A stretch of 64,000 bases of DNA from Blautia hydrogenotrophica DSM 10507 (GCF_034356035.1 NZ_CP136423.1:558001-622000); one strand, 5' to 3'; positions 16,947-26,940 are shown, counted from the stretch's first letter. A program made the numbers and translations. Notes: generated by a model from the sequence alone, not told the origin.

Positions 16947-18323
16947 ATGAGTAGAAAAACTAAAAAAACAGATTTATTGGGAGTGGTGCCGATCAAGATG
17001 GCACTTTTAGCCATGGGAGTGCCGACAATGGTCGGTATGCTAATTAACGTTCTGTATAATTTAGCAGATGCGTATTTTGTCGGGAATCTCGGCACCGAGC
17101 AGATGGGGGCAATTTCGATTGCATTTCCACTGGGACAGGCGATTGTGGGGCTGGGATTGTTGTTCGGGAGCGGAGCGGCTTCCTATATTTCCAGGCTATT
17201 GGGAAACGGGGAGAGGGAGAAGGCAGGAAGAGTCGCCAGCACCGCTCTGTATGGAAGCATTTTTGTAGGAATCCTAGTAATAGCGAGTGTTTTGGCCTTT
17301 TTGCCTTCTGTATTGAAATGCTTGGGTGCGACGGAGACAATACTCCCGTATGCGGTGGACTATTCTAGGATTTATGTGGCAATGTCAGTGTTTAATGTGT
17401 TTAATGTCATGATGAACAGTATTGTGACCAGTGAAGGTTCTGCGAAGATGACTATGTTCGCGCTGCTGGCTGGGGCAGTATTCAACGTAGTTTTAGATCC
17501 AATTTTTATTTATTCTTTTCATCTGGGGGTAACCGGAGCTGCCGTGGCCACTGGGATTTCACAGATTTTCACTTCTTTGATCTATGTGAATTATATACTC
17601 CAAAAGAAGAGTCTCTTCACTTTCAGCATTAAAGAGTGTGATTTCTCAAAGAAAATTGCGGCAGAAATCTTTAAAATAGGGGTTCCGACTATGGTCTTTC
17701 AGTTACTGACAAGCTTGGCTTCTGTACTGATTAATATGCAGTCCCGGGAATTTGGTGATTCTGTGATCGCTGGTATGGGCGCAGCCACTAGAATCATTTC
17801 CATGGGGAGTTTGATGGTGTTTGGTTTTATGAAAGGGTTCCAACCAATCGCAGGATACAGTTATGGGGCAGGAGACTATTCTCGGCTGAGGGAAGCTGTG
17901 AGAACAGCGATTTTGTGGTCAACGGTGTTTTGCGTGGCTTTCGGGGCATTATTGGTGATTTTTCCGGCAGTGATTGTCTCCTGCTTTACAGCAGGGGATA
18001 TGGAAATGATTCACGTGGGAAGCTGTGCACTCCGGGCAAATGGTATTTCGTTCTTGCTGTTTGGTTTTTATACGGTGTATTCCTCACTTTATTTAGCACT
18101 GGGGAGAGCTGGGAAAGGGTTTGTGTTGGGGGCGTGCAGGCAGGGGATTTGTTTCATTCCTTTGATTTTTGTACTCCCGGTGTTTATGGGGGAAAATGGA
18201 ATTCTGTATGCACAGCCTGTGGCGGATGTGCTCGCGGCAGGAGTTGCCTTGTTTGCGGCAATTGAATTTCGAAAGGATCTGAATTATAGATGGAAAGAGG
18301 GGAGGGAGAAGAATAGAAAATAA
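16947..18323 (+). CDS. MATE family multidrug efflux transporter
   Basis: The 458-residue protein has about 12 hydrophobic segments and the MATE N-terminus (PIKMALLAMGVPTMVGMLINVLYNLADAYFVG), repeated in the second half (FKIGVPTMVFQLLTSLASVLINMQ). It should expel cationic drugs or metabolites using an ion gradient. GGAAGGGAGAGAGG precedes the ATG. The strong promoter with two operators suggests inducible expression. Confidence 0.93.
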   Translation: MSRKTKKTDLLGVVPIKMALLAMGVPTMVGMLINVLYNLADAYFVGNLGTEQMGAISIAFPLGQAIVGLGLLFGSGAASYISRLLGNGEREKAGRVASTALYGSIFVGILVIASVLAFLPSVLKCLGATETILPYAVDYSRIYVAMSVFNVFNVMMNSIVTSEGSAKMTMFALLAGAVFNVVLDPIFIYSFHLGVTGAAVATGISQIFTSLIYVNYILQKKSLFTFSIKECDFSKKIAAEIFKIGVPTMVFQLLTSLASVLINMQSREFGDSVIAGMGAATRIISMGSLMVFGFMKGFQPIAGYSYGAGDYSRLREAVRTAILWSTVFCVAFGALLVIFPAVIVSCFTAGDMEMIHVGSCALRANGISFLLFGFYTVYSSLYLALGRAGKGFVLGACRQGICFIPLIFVLPVFMGENGILYAQPVADVLAAGVALFAAIEFRKDLNYRWKEGREKNRK

Positions 18324-18341
18324 GAAGAAAATCTCTGTCAT

Positions 18342-18386
18342 TTCCCTCGGCCTACAGTTATGTTTTTTGCAGACCGAGGGATAGTA
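18342..18386. terminator. Hairpin between convergent genes
   Basis: TCCCTCGG and CCGAGGGA form an 8-bp stem around a long loop between the MATE gene and the convergent amidohydrolase gene. The T run is weak, so it is a probable bidirectional terminator only. Confidence 0.45.
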
Positions 18387-18412
18387 TTTCAAATTCGGTT
18401 GATATGCGGTTC

Positions 18413-19357
18413 TTACTCGCGGAAGAGAAATCTCCGAGCATTTTTTCCGAGAAGCTTTTCAAAATCATCTTCTGTGAGAAAATCACAGTGACGTGTGATG
18501 TATTCCAGAGATTGAGAATACGTGCACTGGAGCATCACCGTCGGAAAATCACTTCCCCACATGATGCGGTCCATACCTACAGTTTCTTTTACTGTTTTTA
18601 AAATTTTCTGGGGCCGATCGAAAGGATATTCATCACTGTGATCGAACACAGGCATTCCGGCGATATCAAAGTACAGATTCTCAGTATTGATCTCAAGGAG
18701 TGAAAGTGTTCTCTGTAGCTGGGGATATGGGTATTCCTGTTCCAGATCCCAAAGCCTGGAAACCCCAAGATGGCAAAGCATTAATTTTAGATCTGGATAT
18801 CTCTTTACGACGTTTCGCATTCGATCAATGTTGAAATCGTAGGGACCATTTCCCCATCCCAGGTCAATAGCGGCAATGGCATCATTTTCGAGAAGTTTTC
18901 TCCATAGAAAATCGTATTCAGGCGCATCCATGACAAAGGGAACGTCTGGGATTTCCATTTTGATTCCAATGCAATGATAATTCTGAATTAAGGTGTCAAT
19001 TTCTTCGGAAACGGAATCGATTTTTCGGGGATCCAGCATTCCGAAACCACGGAATTTTGCAGGAGATTTTCTGACTATATTGCTTACGTAGTCTCTTTGA
19101 TCTCCATAACAGGGATTCTGCAGAATAACGGCTCTGTCGACACCTGCGATGTCCATATAGCCTTGCAAAACCTCTAAATGCACATTGTAATCTTGATATT
19201 CAGGCGGTATAAACTGAAATTCTTCACCATTTTGTCGTACACGTCCATTTCCAATTTTTTCAACTGGCGTATCTCCAAAACGTTCTCCTTTAAACTCTTT
19301 CCATACATGCGCATGGGCATCAATAACTTCATATTTTCTGTTATTTAAGGTGATCAT
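18413..19357 (-). CDS. Amidohydrolase-2 family metal-dependent hydrolase
   Basis: The 314-residue TIM-barrel protein begins YEVIDAHAHVW, giving the H-x-H metal motif, and carries GIKMEIPDVPF, LMLCHLGVSRLWD and the C-terminal MWGSDFP aspartate. Relatives include sugar and dicarboxylate lactonases and nonoxidative decarboxylases. Next to a sugar-acid operon a lactonase role is attractive but inferred. AAGGAG precedes the ATG. It follows the GntR gene on the same strand, so the two may be co-transcribed. Confidence 0.82.
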   Translation of the reverse strand: MITLNNRKYEVIDAHAHVWKEFKGERFGDTPVEKIGNGRVRQNGEEFQFIPPEYQDYNVHLEVLQGYMDIAGVDRAVILQNPCYGDQRDYVSNIVRKSPAKFRGFGMLDPRKIDSVSEEIDTLIQNYHCIGIKMEIPDVPFVMDAPEYDFLWRKLLENDAIAAIDLGWGNGPYDFNIDRMRNVVKRYPDLKLMLCHLGVSRLWDLEQEYPYPQLQRTLSLLEINTENLYFDIAGMPVFDHSDEYPFDRPQKILKTVKETVGMDRIMWGSDFPTVMLQCTYSQSLEYITRHCDFLTEDDFEKLLGKNARRFLFRE

Positions 19358-19416
19358 AAGCTATACTCCTTTACTATGTAAAAAACAGTTAAGTATAACA
19401 AGCGAGATAATCATTC

Positions 19417-20055
19417 CTACTTGGAGTCTGCTGAATTTAAATGAAAGAATTTTATTTCTTCTTCCACTCGATTCAAATGATAGACCAGGGCCTCTACAGC
19501 TTTTTCTTTTGATTCTTCCAGGATATAGTGCAGGATATCCATATGTTCTTTTTTGGCGACTTCCGCATAAGCATTTCCGGTATAATTACCAAGGCTGAAA
19601 AGGCAATTCATATCTTCGTATTGTTTGATAAGAAATGAATTTTCCGAAATGGTGACCATTGTTTTATGCAGTTCCTGATCAAGAGGAATCATTTTGGACA
19701 AATCATCGTATTCTGTATCAGCGAAATGATTGTACAGATTTCTTATGTTTGTCTTATCAATTCGGCTGAAATATTTATTTAAGCAATAAACTTCATACAT
19801 TGCGCGTGTATCGTTGATTTCGATTAAATCTTTCTCTGAAAATTTTCGTACATAATACCCCACACGCTGTTTTGTGACGACAAGCCCCTGAACAGTAAGC
19901 TGCTGCAGTGCATTTCGAACAGGCATAACACTGGTATTGTATTTATTAGCGATTGCTTTACAATCGATTCGCTCACCAGCTTTAATTTGTTGTTCGAGTA
20001 TCATCCTTTTAAGAATGTCAAACATTTGCTTGTTAACACTATCAGATATAAGCAA
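19417..20055 (-). CDS. GntR family regulator, FCD (FadR-type) domain
   Basis: The 212-residue protein has a winged helix at residues 1-70 (ERIDCKAIANKYNTSVMPVRNALQQLTVQGLV) and a helical FCD effector domain with the metal-binding pattern D-x3-H (LDQELHK) plus later histidines (ILHYILE, VYHLNR). The start is TTG, supported by GGAGG nine bases upstream. It faces the transporter/uronate operon across 318 bp containing several matching palindromes, so it very likely controls that operon, with a sugar acid as inducer. Confidence 0.88.
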   Translation of the reverse strand: MLISDSVNKQMFDILKRMILEQQIKAGERIDCKAIANKYNTSVMPVRNALQQLTVQGLVVTKQRVGYYVRKFSEKDLIEINDTRAMYEVYCLNKYFSRIDKTNIRNLYNHFADTEYDDLSKMIPLDQELHKTMVTISENSFLIKQYEDMNCLFSLGNYTGNAYAEVAKKEHMDILHYILEESKEKAVEALVYHLNRVEEEIKFFHLNSADSK

Positions 20056-20081
20056 CTTAAAAACCTCCAGTACATTTTATT

Positions 20082-20282
20082 ATCTGTTATAAACAGATTT
20101 CAGATATCAAATAACTACCATTAAGGAGATTATACACTTTTTTGTCAAAAACTGTCAATATAAATTGTGAAAAATGTTCAATTTTTGCAAAATAGACAGA
20201 TTTTTATTGACAAATTGGAAAATATCAAGTTATGATTGGGACAAGCAACAATCTGAAATAACAGATTACAGATTTCAAATCT
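20082..20282. promoter_or_regulatory. Divergent control region with three FCD-type operator candidates
   Basis: Three palindromes share ATCTG/CAGAT-like arms: ATCTGTTATAAACAGAT (20082-20098), AATCTGAAATAACAGATT (20250-20267) and AGATTTCAAATCT (20270-20282). A promoter for the plus-strand operon, TTGACA (20207-20212), 18 bp, TATGAT (20231-20236), lies just before the last two, where a bound repressor would block initiation. The remainder of 20056-20373 is A+T-rich leader. Confidence 0.65.
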
Positions 20283-20373
20283 ACTATTTCAAATTACAAT
20301 GTGCTGTTAAAAGATGTTGTGAAAGTAACCGTGTGGCTGTAGAAATATTGAGAGAGAAGGAAAGGAGAAAACT

Positions 20374-21420
20374 ATGAAGAAAAAAATATCTCTGATTTTG
20401 GCCATTGTACTTGCAGGAAGTTTGTTAGCGGGATGTGGTTCGTCGAGAACGGAAAATGAAGGAACTCAGGAAGACACTGCAAAAGAGACAGAAAACACGG
20501 ACAGCAAAGAAAATACAGTATCGGAAGGAGACTCTTTTCTCATAGGCGTGGCATCGCCCAATAATAAAGTCCCGTATTTTTCGAAACTGGTAGAGGGAAT
20601 GACCGATCTGCAGGAAGAATTAAATGTAGAATTGGATGTTCAGGATGCACAGGATGACACAAATACACAGATTAATCAGATACAGACATTTATTGCAGAA
20701 GGATGTGATTTGATTATCATGATGCCGGTACAATTGGAGTCTTTGATTCCCATTGCTATGGAGTGTAATGAGGCTGAGATTCCTATTATGACTGTGGATC
20801 GAAAATTATCTGCATCCGATCCCAAGGATGTGGGAGTCGATTTGATCACACATGTGGGGTGTGATGATGTGGAAGGTGGGCGTAAACAAGGAGAACTGGT
20901 TCATCAGCTTTTGGGAGATGAAGGGTCAATTGCATTGATTCAAGGAACCCTAGGTGCTTCTTCGCAGGTTCTGCGCCAGCAGGGCCTTGAGGAGTATCTA
21001 AGTGAAAATGCACCAGGTATTGAAATTGTAGCTGCACAGAATTCAGATCAGGATCAATCTCAGGCAATTACAGTTACCCAGAATTTCCTGACACGTTTTG
21101 CAAAGGGCGAGATCGATGCCATTGTGGCACAGGACCCATACTCAGCACTTGGAGCAGTCGATGCTATAAAATCAGCTTCTAGAGATGAGCTTCTCGGGAC
21201 GGTAATTGGATATGATCTTCCCAGTGAAGTGTTGGATTCCATCAAGGCAAAAGATATGTATGGTTCTACACTGCAGGCTCCATATGATATGGGAGCATTG
21301 ACTTTACAGGTGGCATATCAGTGTCTGACAGAAGGCAGTGAAGAGATTGAAGCCAATACCTATACAGAAATACCTGTGGTCTACATTGAAAACGCAAGGG
21401 AATATGATCCAGCTTGGTGA
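20374..21420 (+). CDS. Sugar ABC transporter substrate-binding lipoprotein
   Basis: The 348-residue protein has a signal peptide with lipobox LLAGC (Cys 21), a Glu/Thr-rich linker, then a periplasmic-binding domain of the ribose/xylose type (GVASPNNKVPYFSKLVEGM, IIMMPVQLESLIPIAMECNEAEIPIMTVDR, GTLGASSQVLRQQGLEEYL). It binds the substrate outside the membrane and delivers it to the permease encoded next. It is the first gene of the operon controlled from 20207. A sugar acid is the likely ligand given the downstream enzymes. Confidence 0.92.
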   Translation: MKKKISLILAIVLAGSLLAGCGSSRTENEGTQEDTAKETENTDSKENTVSEGDSFLIGVASPNNKVPYFSKLVEGMTDLQEELNVELDVQDAQDDTNTQINQIQTFIAEGCDLIIMMPVQLESLIPIAMECNEAEIPIMTVDRKLSASDPKDVGVDLITHVGCDDVEGGRKQGELVHQLLGDEGSIALIQGTLGASSQVLRQQGLEEYLSENAPGIEIVAAQNSDQDQSQAITVTQNFLTRFAKGEIDAIVAQDPYSALGAVDAIKSASRDELLGTVIGYDLPSEVLDSIKAKDMYGSTLQAPYDMGALTLQVAYQCLTEGSEEIEANTYTEIPVVYIENAREYDPAW

Positions 21421-21453
21421 AAGACAAAACAAAAAGAGAAAGGGTGATCAGGG

Positions 21454-22419
21454 ATGCGGGAAAGTATAGCAATATCAAGTAAGAAGTTGAAATCATCAGA
21501 CAAAAAAGCGATCACCATGTTATTGATTATGATTGTTATGATTGTGATCAGCATGATTATCTCCCCTACCTTTCGTTCAACCACAAATTTGCTAAATATT
21601 CTGAATCAGAATGCAATTTATGGTGTCATGGCTTTCGGGATGGGCGTATGTATTCTTACAGGTGCCATTGATTTGTCAGCAGGATCTGTTGCAGCTCTCG
21701 CCGGTGTGGTGGCGACACCTTTGTTTCGGGACTATGGATTGGCGGCAGGACTCATCGGAGGTTTAGGAATTGGAGCTTTGATAGGATTGGTTAACGGAGT
21801 TCTGGTGATGAAAGTGAAGGTTACATATTTTGTGACTACTTTAGGAATGATGTCAGTGGCGCGCGGAGCAGTTTTTATTATTACCAACGGGATACCTATT
21901 CAAGGTGTCCCGAGGGAATACAATGTTATAGGTATGGGAAAGATTGCGGGTTCGATTCCTACAGCGGCTCTGATTTGGTTTTTATGTGGAATTGCGATGT
22001 ATTTAATTTTAAAATTCACGCGGTTTGGACAGCAGATTTACGCTGTAGGAGGTAGTGAGCGGGCTGCCTGGCTGTCTGGAGTGAACACAGACCGGATACG
22101 TATAGCCGCTTTTACAATCTGTGGTTTTTTCAGCGCACTGGGAGGTCTTTTATTGAATACGCGTGTGTTGATGGCAACTTCGGATGCTGCTGACGGATAT
22201 GAGCTTACTGTGATTGCAGCTTGCATTATAGGGGGAATTTCCATGGATGGAGGCGAAGGAAATATCCTGAGTACAATAGTGGGAACCATCATTATGGGAC
22301 TGATACTGAATATGCTGCAACTGTTGGGAATATCTAGTTTTTGGACAGATGCAGTTACGGGAGCTATTATTATCGGTGCCGTAGCCATCGACAGTCTTTC
22401 CAGTAAGAAACGAGAGTAG
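21454..22419 (+). CDS. Sugar ABC transporter permease (RbsC family)
   Basis: The 321-residue protein has about ten membrane segments and RbsC-type blocks: MAFGMGVCILTGAIDLSAGSV, the coupling region ARGAVFIITNG, and AACIIGGISMDGGEGN followed by TIVGTIIMGLILNML. It forms the translocation channel, probably as a homodimer. It starts 33 bp after the binding protein and ends 17 bp before the ATPase. Confidence 0.92.
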   Translation: MRESIAISSKKLKSSDKKAITMLLIMIVMIVISMIISPTFRSTTNLLNILNQNAIYGVMAFGMGVCILTGAIDLSAGSVAALAGVVATPLFRDYGLAAGLIGGLGIGALIGLVNGVLVMKVKVTYFVTTLGMMSVARGAVFIITNGIPIQGVPREYNVIGMGKIAGSIPTAALIWFLCGIAMYLILKFTRFGQQIYAVGGSERAAWLSGVNTDRIRIAAFTICGFFSALGGLLLNTRVLMATSDAADGYELTVIAACIIGGISMDGGEGNILSTIVGTIIMGLILNMLQLLGISSFWTDAVTGAIIIGAVAIDSLSSKKRE

Positions 22420-22436
22420 CAAAGGGGGGAGGCATT

Positions 22437-23942
22437 TTGAACAATGAGCTAGCATTGGAGATGAAGCACATCACAAAAAAATTTGGCAGTGTTCGGGTTT
22501 TGGACCAGGTGAATTTTGATCTTCGAGCAGGAAAAACACATGCTTTGGTGGGGGCGAATGGAGCTGGAAAATCCACGTTAATGAAGATTATTGACGGAAT
22601 CTATGTGGGGTATGAAGGAGAAGTCCTGATCAGAGGGAAAAAGGTAAAATTCAAAGATCCCATGGATGCGCAGAGTGCCGGAATTGCCATGATTCATCAG
22701 GAATTAGATCTTGTAGTCAATCTGGACGTGGCCAGTAATATCTATATGGGACGCGAAATGACGTCTGGCAGGATTGGACATATTCTGAAACGAAAAGAAA
22801 TGCAAAAAGAAACTCAGAAGTTTTTGGATAATTTGGGTTTTGATCTTCGGGCAGATGAGATTACAGGAGATTTATCGCCTGCTCAGCAGCAGCTGGTATT
22901 AATAGCGAGATGTGTTGCGATGGATGCTTCGATCATTATTATGGATGAACCAACCTCTTCCCTTTCGTTTAAAGAAACAGAAGAATTGTTTCGAGTGATT
23001 GATCGTTTGAAAAAGTTGGGGAAAAGTATTATATACATCTCCCATTTTCTAGAAGAAGTTTTTCGTGTGTCAGACAGAATCACAGTATTAAGAGACGGAC
23101 AGAAGATCAATACACTTAATTCAGAGGAATGTAGTGTTCAAAGAATTGTAGATTTGATGGTAGGGGAAAACAAAAATATTGAGAAGAAATTTTATCGAAA
23201 TATGATTTTTGGACAAACGGTTTTGGAGGTGAAAAATTATACGGGTTATGGGACTGCGGTCCAGAATATCTCGTTTGCTGTGGGTAAAGGGGAGGTTGTG
23301 GGGATTGCAGGCGTGGTAGGATCCGGAAGGACGGAATTAGTTCGAACAATTTTCGGGGCAGATCGAAAAAGAGAAGGAGAGCTTTTGCTGCACGGCAGTA
23401 AGATTTCCGTAAAAAGTCCGGCGGAGGCAGTGAGACTGGGGATTGTGCTAGTTCCGGAAGACCGGAAAGCAGAAGGTATTATAAGGAAAAGGAGTGTAGG
23501 GGATAACCTGGTGGTAGCAGCATACAAATTGTGTTCGAAGTTGGGAATCATTCAATATGAAAAACTTCGTCAGAGGGCGGCAAACATGATGGACTATATG
23601 CATGTAGTTGCAAGGGGACAAGAACAGGAGATCGAGACTTTGAGCGGCGGTAATCAACAGAAAATAGTTATTGGAAAATGGCTGACGATCTCTCCGGAAG
23701 TTTTGATTATGGATCAGCCCACACGGGGCATTGATGTAGGGGCAAAAGATGAAATTTATGAACTGATTAATCAGCTGGCAGAGGAAGGAACGGCTATCCT
23801 TCTGATCTCAGATGAACTGGAAGAGCTAATAAATTTGAGCGATCGGATTTTAGTTATGAAAAAAGGACAATTTGTAGAAGAATTTGATAATTCAAAGAGA
23901 AGTGTGGTAAAAACTCAATTACTTGAGGCGATGGTAGGATGA
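22437..23942 (+). CDS. Sugar ABC transporter ATPase (RbsA/MglA family)
   Basis: The 501-residue double-ATPase protein powers the importer. Domain 1 has GANGAGKST, a SPAQQQ signature and IIMDEPTSSLS. Domain 2 has the degenerate GVVGSGRTE, then LSGGNQQK and a Walker B reading LIMDQPTRGID, where Gln replaces the usual catalytic Glu. The start is TTG, supported by AAGGGGGGAGG just upstream; no ATG lies nearby in frame. Confidence 0.92.
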   Translation: MNNELALEMKHITKKFGSVRVLDQVNFDLRAGKTHALVGANGAGKSTLMKIIDGIYVGYEGEVLIRGKKVKFKDPMDAQSAGIAMIHQELDLVVNLDVASNIYMGREMTSGRIGHILKRKEMQKETQKFLDNLGFDLRADEITGDLSPAQQQLVLIARCVAMDASIIIMDEPTSSLSFKETEELFRVIDRLKKLGKSIIYISHFLEEVFRVSDRITVLRDGQKINTLNSEECSVQRIVDLMVGENKNIEKKFYRNMIFGQTVLEVKNYTGYGTAVQNISFAVGKGEVVGIAGVVGSGRTELVRTIFGADRKREGELLLHGSKISVKSPAEAVRLGIVLVPEDRKAEGIIRKRSVGDNLVVAAYKLCSKLGIIQYEKLRQRAANMMDYMHVVARGQEQEIETLSGGNQQKIVIGKWLTISPEVLIMDQPTRGIDVGAKDEIYELINQLAEEGTAILLISDELEELINLSDRILVMKKGQFVEEFDNSKRSVVKTQLLEAMVG

Positions 23943-23966
23943 AAATTGATAGAGGAGGTAGGATAA

Positions 23967-25373
23967 ATGTCTAAAAAGTTTTCAATGATTCCAGTGGATG
24001 TTGAGCCTGTAGAGACCAAGTACCGCAGAATTCAAACACAAATTCCCACACCGGAAGCAGCGAAGTATTTTGAGCTGGCAGAGAAATACGAACCCGTTTC
24101 TATGCAAGGGCAACCCCCGATTCTATGGGATCATGCCAAGGGGGTGAATGTGTATGACAGAGAAGGAAATTGCTGGCTTGACTTTTCTTCCGGGGTGGTA
24201 GTGGCAAATTCCGGACACTGTAATTCAAAAGTTCAGGAGGCGATCATAGAGACAGCGGAGAATGGTCTTTTACATTCTTATTGTTTTTTGACGAAGCAGA
24301 GAGGAGAACTAGAAGCATACATATCAAATATGGTACCAATACCAGATAATCGGGTTTTTCTTTTGAGTACTGGGGCAGAAACTACAGAGTGTGCAGTAAA
24401 ACTGGCCAGAACATATGGGATTCAGAAAGGGGGAAAAGAGAAGATAACCATTATTGGGTTCCAGAATGCTTTCCATGGGAGAACGTTAGGTTCCCAGATG
24501 GCTGGTGGCTCAGAAGGCGGGAAGGAATGGATTGTGAATAAAGATGCGGATATGCAGCAGGTTCCCTTTCCTAATGCTTTTCTGTATGACTGGGCGGACG
24601 AGGAGAATCCGCTGTATTCAGATGAAGCGTGTTTTGATGAGTTTTTAAATGCTTTGAAGGTGCGGGGCATAAAACCGAATCAAATTGCGGGTATTATGAC
24701 TGAGACATTTCAAGGAGGCTGGGTTCAGTTGATGCCAAAAGGGTTTGTCAAGAAGTTGAGAGAGTTTTGTACGGAACATGACATTCTGTTGATTTTTGAT
24801 GAAGTGCAGGCAGGTTTTGGGCGTACAGGAAAACTTTTTGGATTTCTGCACTATGAGGTGACTCCAGATTTGATTTGTTGCGGGAAAGGGATTAGCAGTT
24901 CTCTTCCATTGTCATGTGTTATAGGAAGAAGTGATGTGATGAATCTGTATGGGCCAAATGAGATGACCAGTACCCATTCGGGAAATCCCGTCTGTTCCGC
25001 AGCAGCATTGGCAAATCTCCATTATATTGTCGAACAGGATTTAGCCGGAAATGCAAAGAAAATGGGGAATCTTTGTGAAAGGCTTTTGCGAGAATTGCAG
25101 AGGAAACATGAAGATGTCATTGGACGTGTAAATGGCGTAGGTCTAGTCTGGGGCATCATATTTACGAAAACAAAGACAAAACAGATGGATTGTGATTTTG
25201 CGCATGATGTGGTGGAAGCGGCATTCAGAAAAGGACTCCTATTTTTTGCACCAGTAGGAAGTGGAGCGACAATTAAGGTGTGTCCACCGTTAATCATAGA
25301 AGAGGAAGCTTTGAGAGAAGGAATTTCCGTGTTAGATGAAGCGATTCAGTGTGCAAAGGATAGTCGAAAATAA
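23967..25373 (+). CDS. Class III PLP-dependent aminotransferase
   Basis: The 468-residue protein belongs to the 4-aminobutyrate/ornithine transaminase group. It shows DREGNCWLDFSSGVVVANSGHC, the phosphate-site STGAETTECAVKLAR, GFQNAFHGRT, the cofactor-binding DEVQAGFGRTG, the PLP lysine in CCGKGISSSLP (about residue 306) and THSGNPVCSAAAL. It should move an amino group between an omega-amino or amino-sugar-type substrate and a keto acid. Inside a uronate operon this is unusual and suggests an aminated sugar acid as substrate. An excellent GGAGG site precedes the ATG. Confidence 0.88.
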   Translation: MSKKFSMIPVDVEPVETKYRRIQTQIPTPEAAKYFELAEKYEPVSMQGQPPILWDHAKGVNVYDREGNCWLDFSSGVVVANSGHCNSKVQEAIIETAENGLLHSYCFLTKQRGELEAYISNMVPIPDNRVFLLSTGAETTECAVKLARTYGIQKGGKEKITIIGFQNAFHGRTLGSQMAGGSEGGKEWIVNKDADMQQVPFPNAFLYDWADEENPLYSDEACFDEFLNALKVRGIKPNQIAGIMTETFQGGWVQLMPKGFVKKLREFCTEHDILLIFDEVQAGFGRTGKLFGFLHYEVTPDLICCGKGISSSLPLSCVIGRSDVMNLYGPNEMTSTHSGNPVCSAAALANLHYIVEQDLAGNAKKMGNLCERLLRELQRKHEDVIGRVNGVGLVWGIIFTKTKTKQMDCDFAHDVVEAAFRKGLLFFAPVGSGATIKVCPPLIIEEEALREGISVLDEAIQCAKDSRK

Positions 25374-25388
25374 CAGGAATGTGAATCA

Positions 25389-25413
25389 GGGAAACACCTT
25401 TTGGGTGTTTCCC
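25389..25413 (+). terminator. Intra-operon hairpin
   Basis: GGGAAACACC and GGTGTTTCCC form a perfect 10-bp stem with a 5-base loop, between the aminotransferase and uxaB genes. No T tract follows, so it is more likely a processing or mRNA-stability structure than a true terminator. Confidence 0.5.
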
Positions 25414-25437
25414 ACAATTATATAAGGAGAATTTGCC

Positions 25438-26940
25438 ATGGAGCTTTTAAGTTATAAGAGATTGAAAGAACTTGGATATGATGATGCGAAAAACAGAGAT
25501 GTTCCAGAAAAGATTCTTCAATTTGGAGAAGGGAATTTTTTGCGAGGATTCGTGGAAGATTTTGTAGATCAGTTAAATCAGAAAACGGATTTTTGTGGGA
25601 AAATTGTAATGGTTCAGCCAATTATGCAAGGATCGAGTGATAAGATTAATGCACAGGATGGTTTGTATACGCTCTATCTCAGAGGAATCCAGGACGGAAG
25701 AAAAATCAATGAAAGACGAATTATTCAAAGTGTCCAAAGATGTATTGATCCCTACAGAGAGTGGGAAAGTTTTTTGGAATGTGCCAAGAATGAAGAGCTG
25801 GAATTTATTGTTACAAACACTACGGAACAGGGAATTAGATACGATCCTGCATGTGAGTTTGGAGATTGTCCTCAGAGTAGTTTTCCGGGAAAACTTACTC
25901 GCTTTCTATATGAAAGATTTCTAGTCACTGCGGGAGATCTAGAAAAAGGATTTCAGATTCTTTCCTGTGAGTTGATTGAAAATAATGGGACGGAATTAAA
26001 AAAGTGCGTACTGGCTTATGCGAAGCAGTGGGGACTTTCTCAGAAATTTATTCGATGGATTGAGGAGGCAAACACGTTTTGTAATACTTTGGTAGATCGA
26101 ATTGTGACGGGATATCCAATGGGTGAGAGTGAACGATTGAACAGGGAAAATGGGTATGAAGATAAGCTGATAGACACAGCAGAGGTTTTTGGCTTTTGGG
26201 TAATTGAGGGACCGGAGTCATTGAATGAAAAATTGAAGCTGGACGAAGTAAATTTGCCTATTCATATCTGTAGGGACCATATTCCTTATAAAAAGCGAAA
26301 AGTTCGAATTCTGAATGGGGCACATACTTCCATGGTAATGGCTGCTTATTTGATGGGATATGAGATCGTTCGGGACTGTATGGAAGATGGACTGATTTGC
26401 CGATACGTGGAGGAGTTTTTGTCTACAGAAGTGATTCCTACGATTGATTTACCGAGAGAGGATTTGCAGAATTTTTCTATAGCAGTTATAGAACGGTTTA
26501 AAAATCCATTTATCGATCACCGGTTATTGGCAATTTCATTGAACAGTGTGTCAAAATGGAGGACGAGAGTCCTGCCCACAGTGCTGGAATTCCAGAAGAG
26601 GTTTGGGTATGTACCGTTGATTGCCGTTTTTTCATTTGCGGCACTTTTGCAATTTTATCGAGGAGATCTTATAATGGAAGGAAAGATTCGAGCTTATCGG
26701 GAAGGGACTCCTTATTATGTCTGTGACAGTGAAGATATCTTGGGATTTTTTTCTCAAAATAGTTCGAAGAGTATGGAAGATTATGCGTATCAGATTGCAA
26801 AAAGCTCCTGGTTATGGGGGAGGGATTTGTCGCTGATTCCAGGTTTTTTGCCGTTGGTGGTGAAGAGTTTGGAGAAGATCTGTGATCGGGGAATGAGAGG
26901 TGCGATGGATTGGATTTTAGAAAACAAGCAAAGAGAGTGA
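25438..26940 (+). CDS. uxaB: Tagaturonate reductase (altronate oxidoreductase)
   Basis: The 500-residue NAD-dependent enzyme reduces D-tagaturonate to D-altronate in galacturonate breakdown. It belongs to the mannitol dehydrogenase superfamily: the N-terminal cofactor motif FGEGNFLRGFVEDF, the TNTTEQGI strand, VDRIVTGYP, and the catalytic KKRKVRILNGAHTSMV region. Length is normal. AAGGAG precedes the ATG. Its end overlaps or abuts uxaA, so the two are translated together. Confidence 0.92.
   Translation: MELLSYKRLKELGYDDAKNRDVPEKILQFGEGNFLRGFVEDFVDQLNQKTDFCGKIVMVQPIMQGSSDKINAQDGLYTLYLRGIQDGRKINERRIIQSVQRCIDPYREWESFLECAKNEELEFIVTNTTEQGIRYDPACEFGDCPQSSFPGKLTRFLYERFLVTAGDLEKGFQILSCELIENNGTELKKCVLAYAKQWGLSQKFIRWIEEANTFCNTLVDRIVTGYPMGESERLNRENGYEDKLIDTAEVFGFWVIEGPESLNEKLKLDEVNLPIHICRDHIPYKKRKVRILNGAHTSMVMAAYLMGYEIVRDCMEDGLICRYVEEFLSTEVIPTIDLPREDLQNFSIAVIERFKNPFIDHRLLAISLNSVSKWRTRVLPTVLEFQKRFGYVPLIAVFSFAALLQFYRGDLIMEGKIRAYREGTPYYVCDSEDILGFFSQNSSKSMEDYAYQIAKSSWLWGRDLSLIPGFLPLVVKSLEKICDRGMRGAMDWILENKQRE

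Noticed and set aside
25389..25413. Operon-ending terminator between the aminotransferase and uxaB genes
   Set aside because: The stem is good but no T tract follows, and uxaB has a close binding site on the same strand; read-through or processing is likelier.
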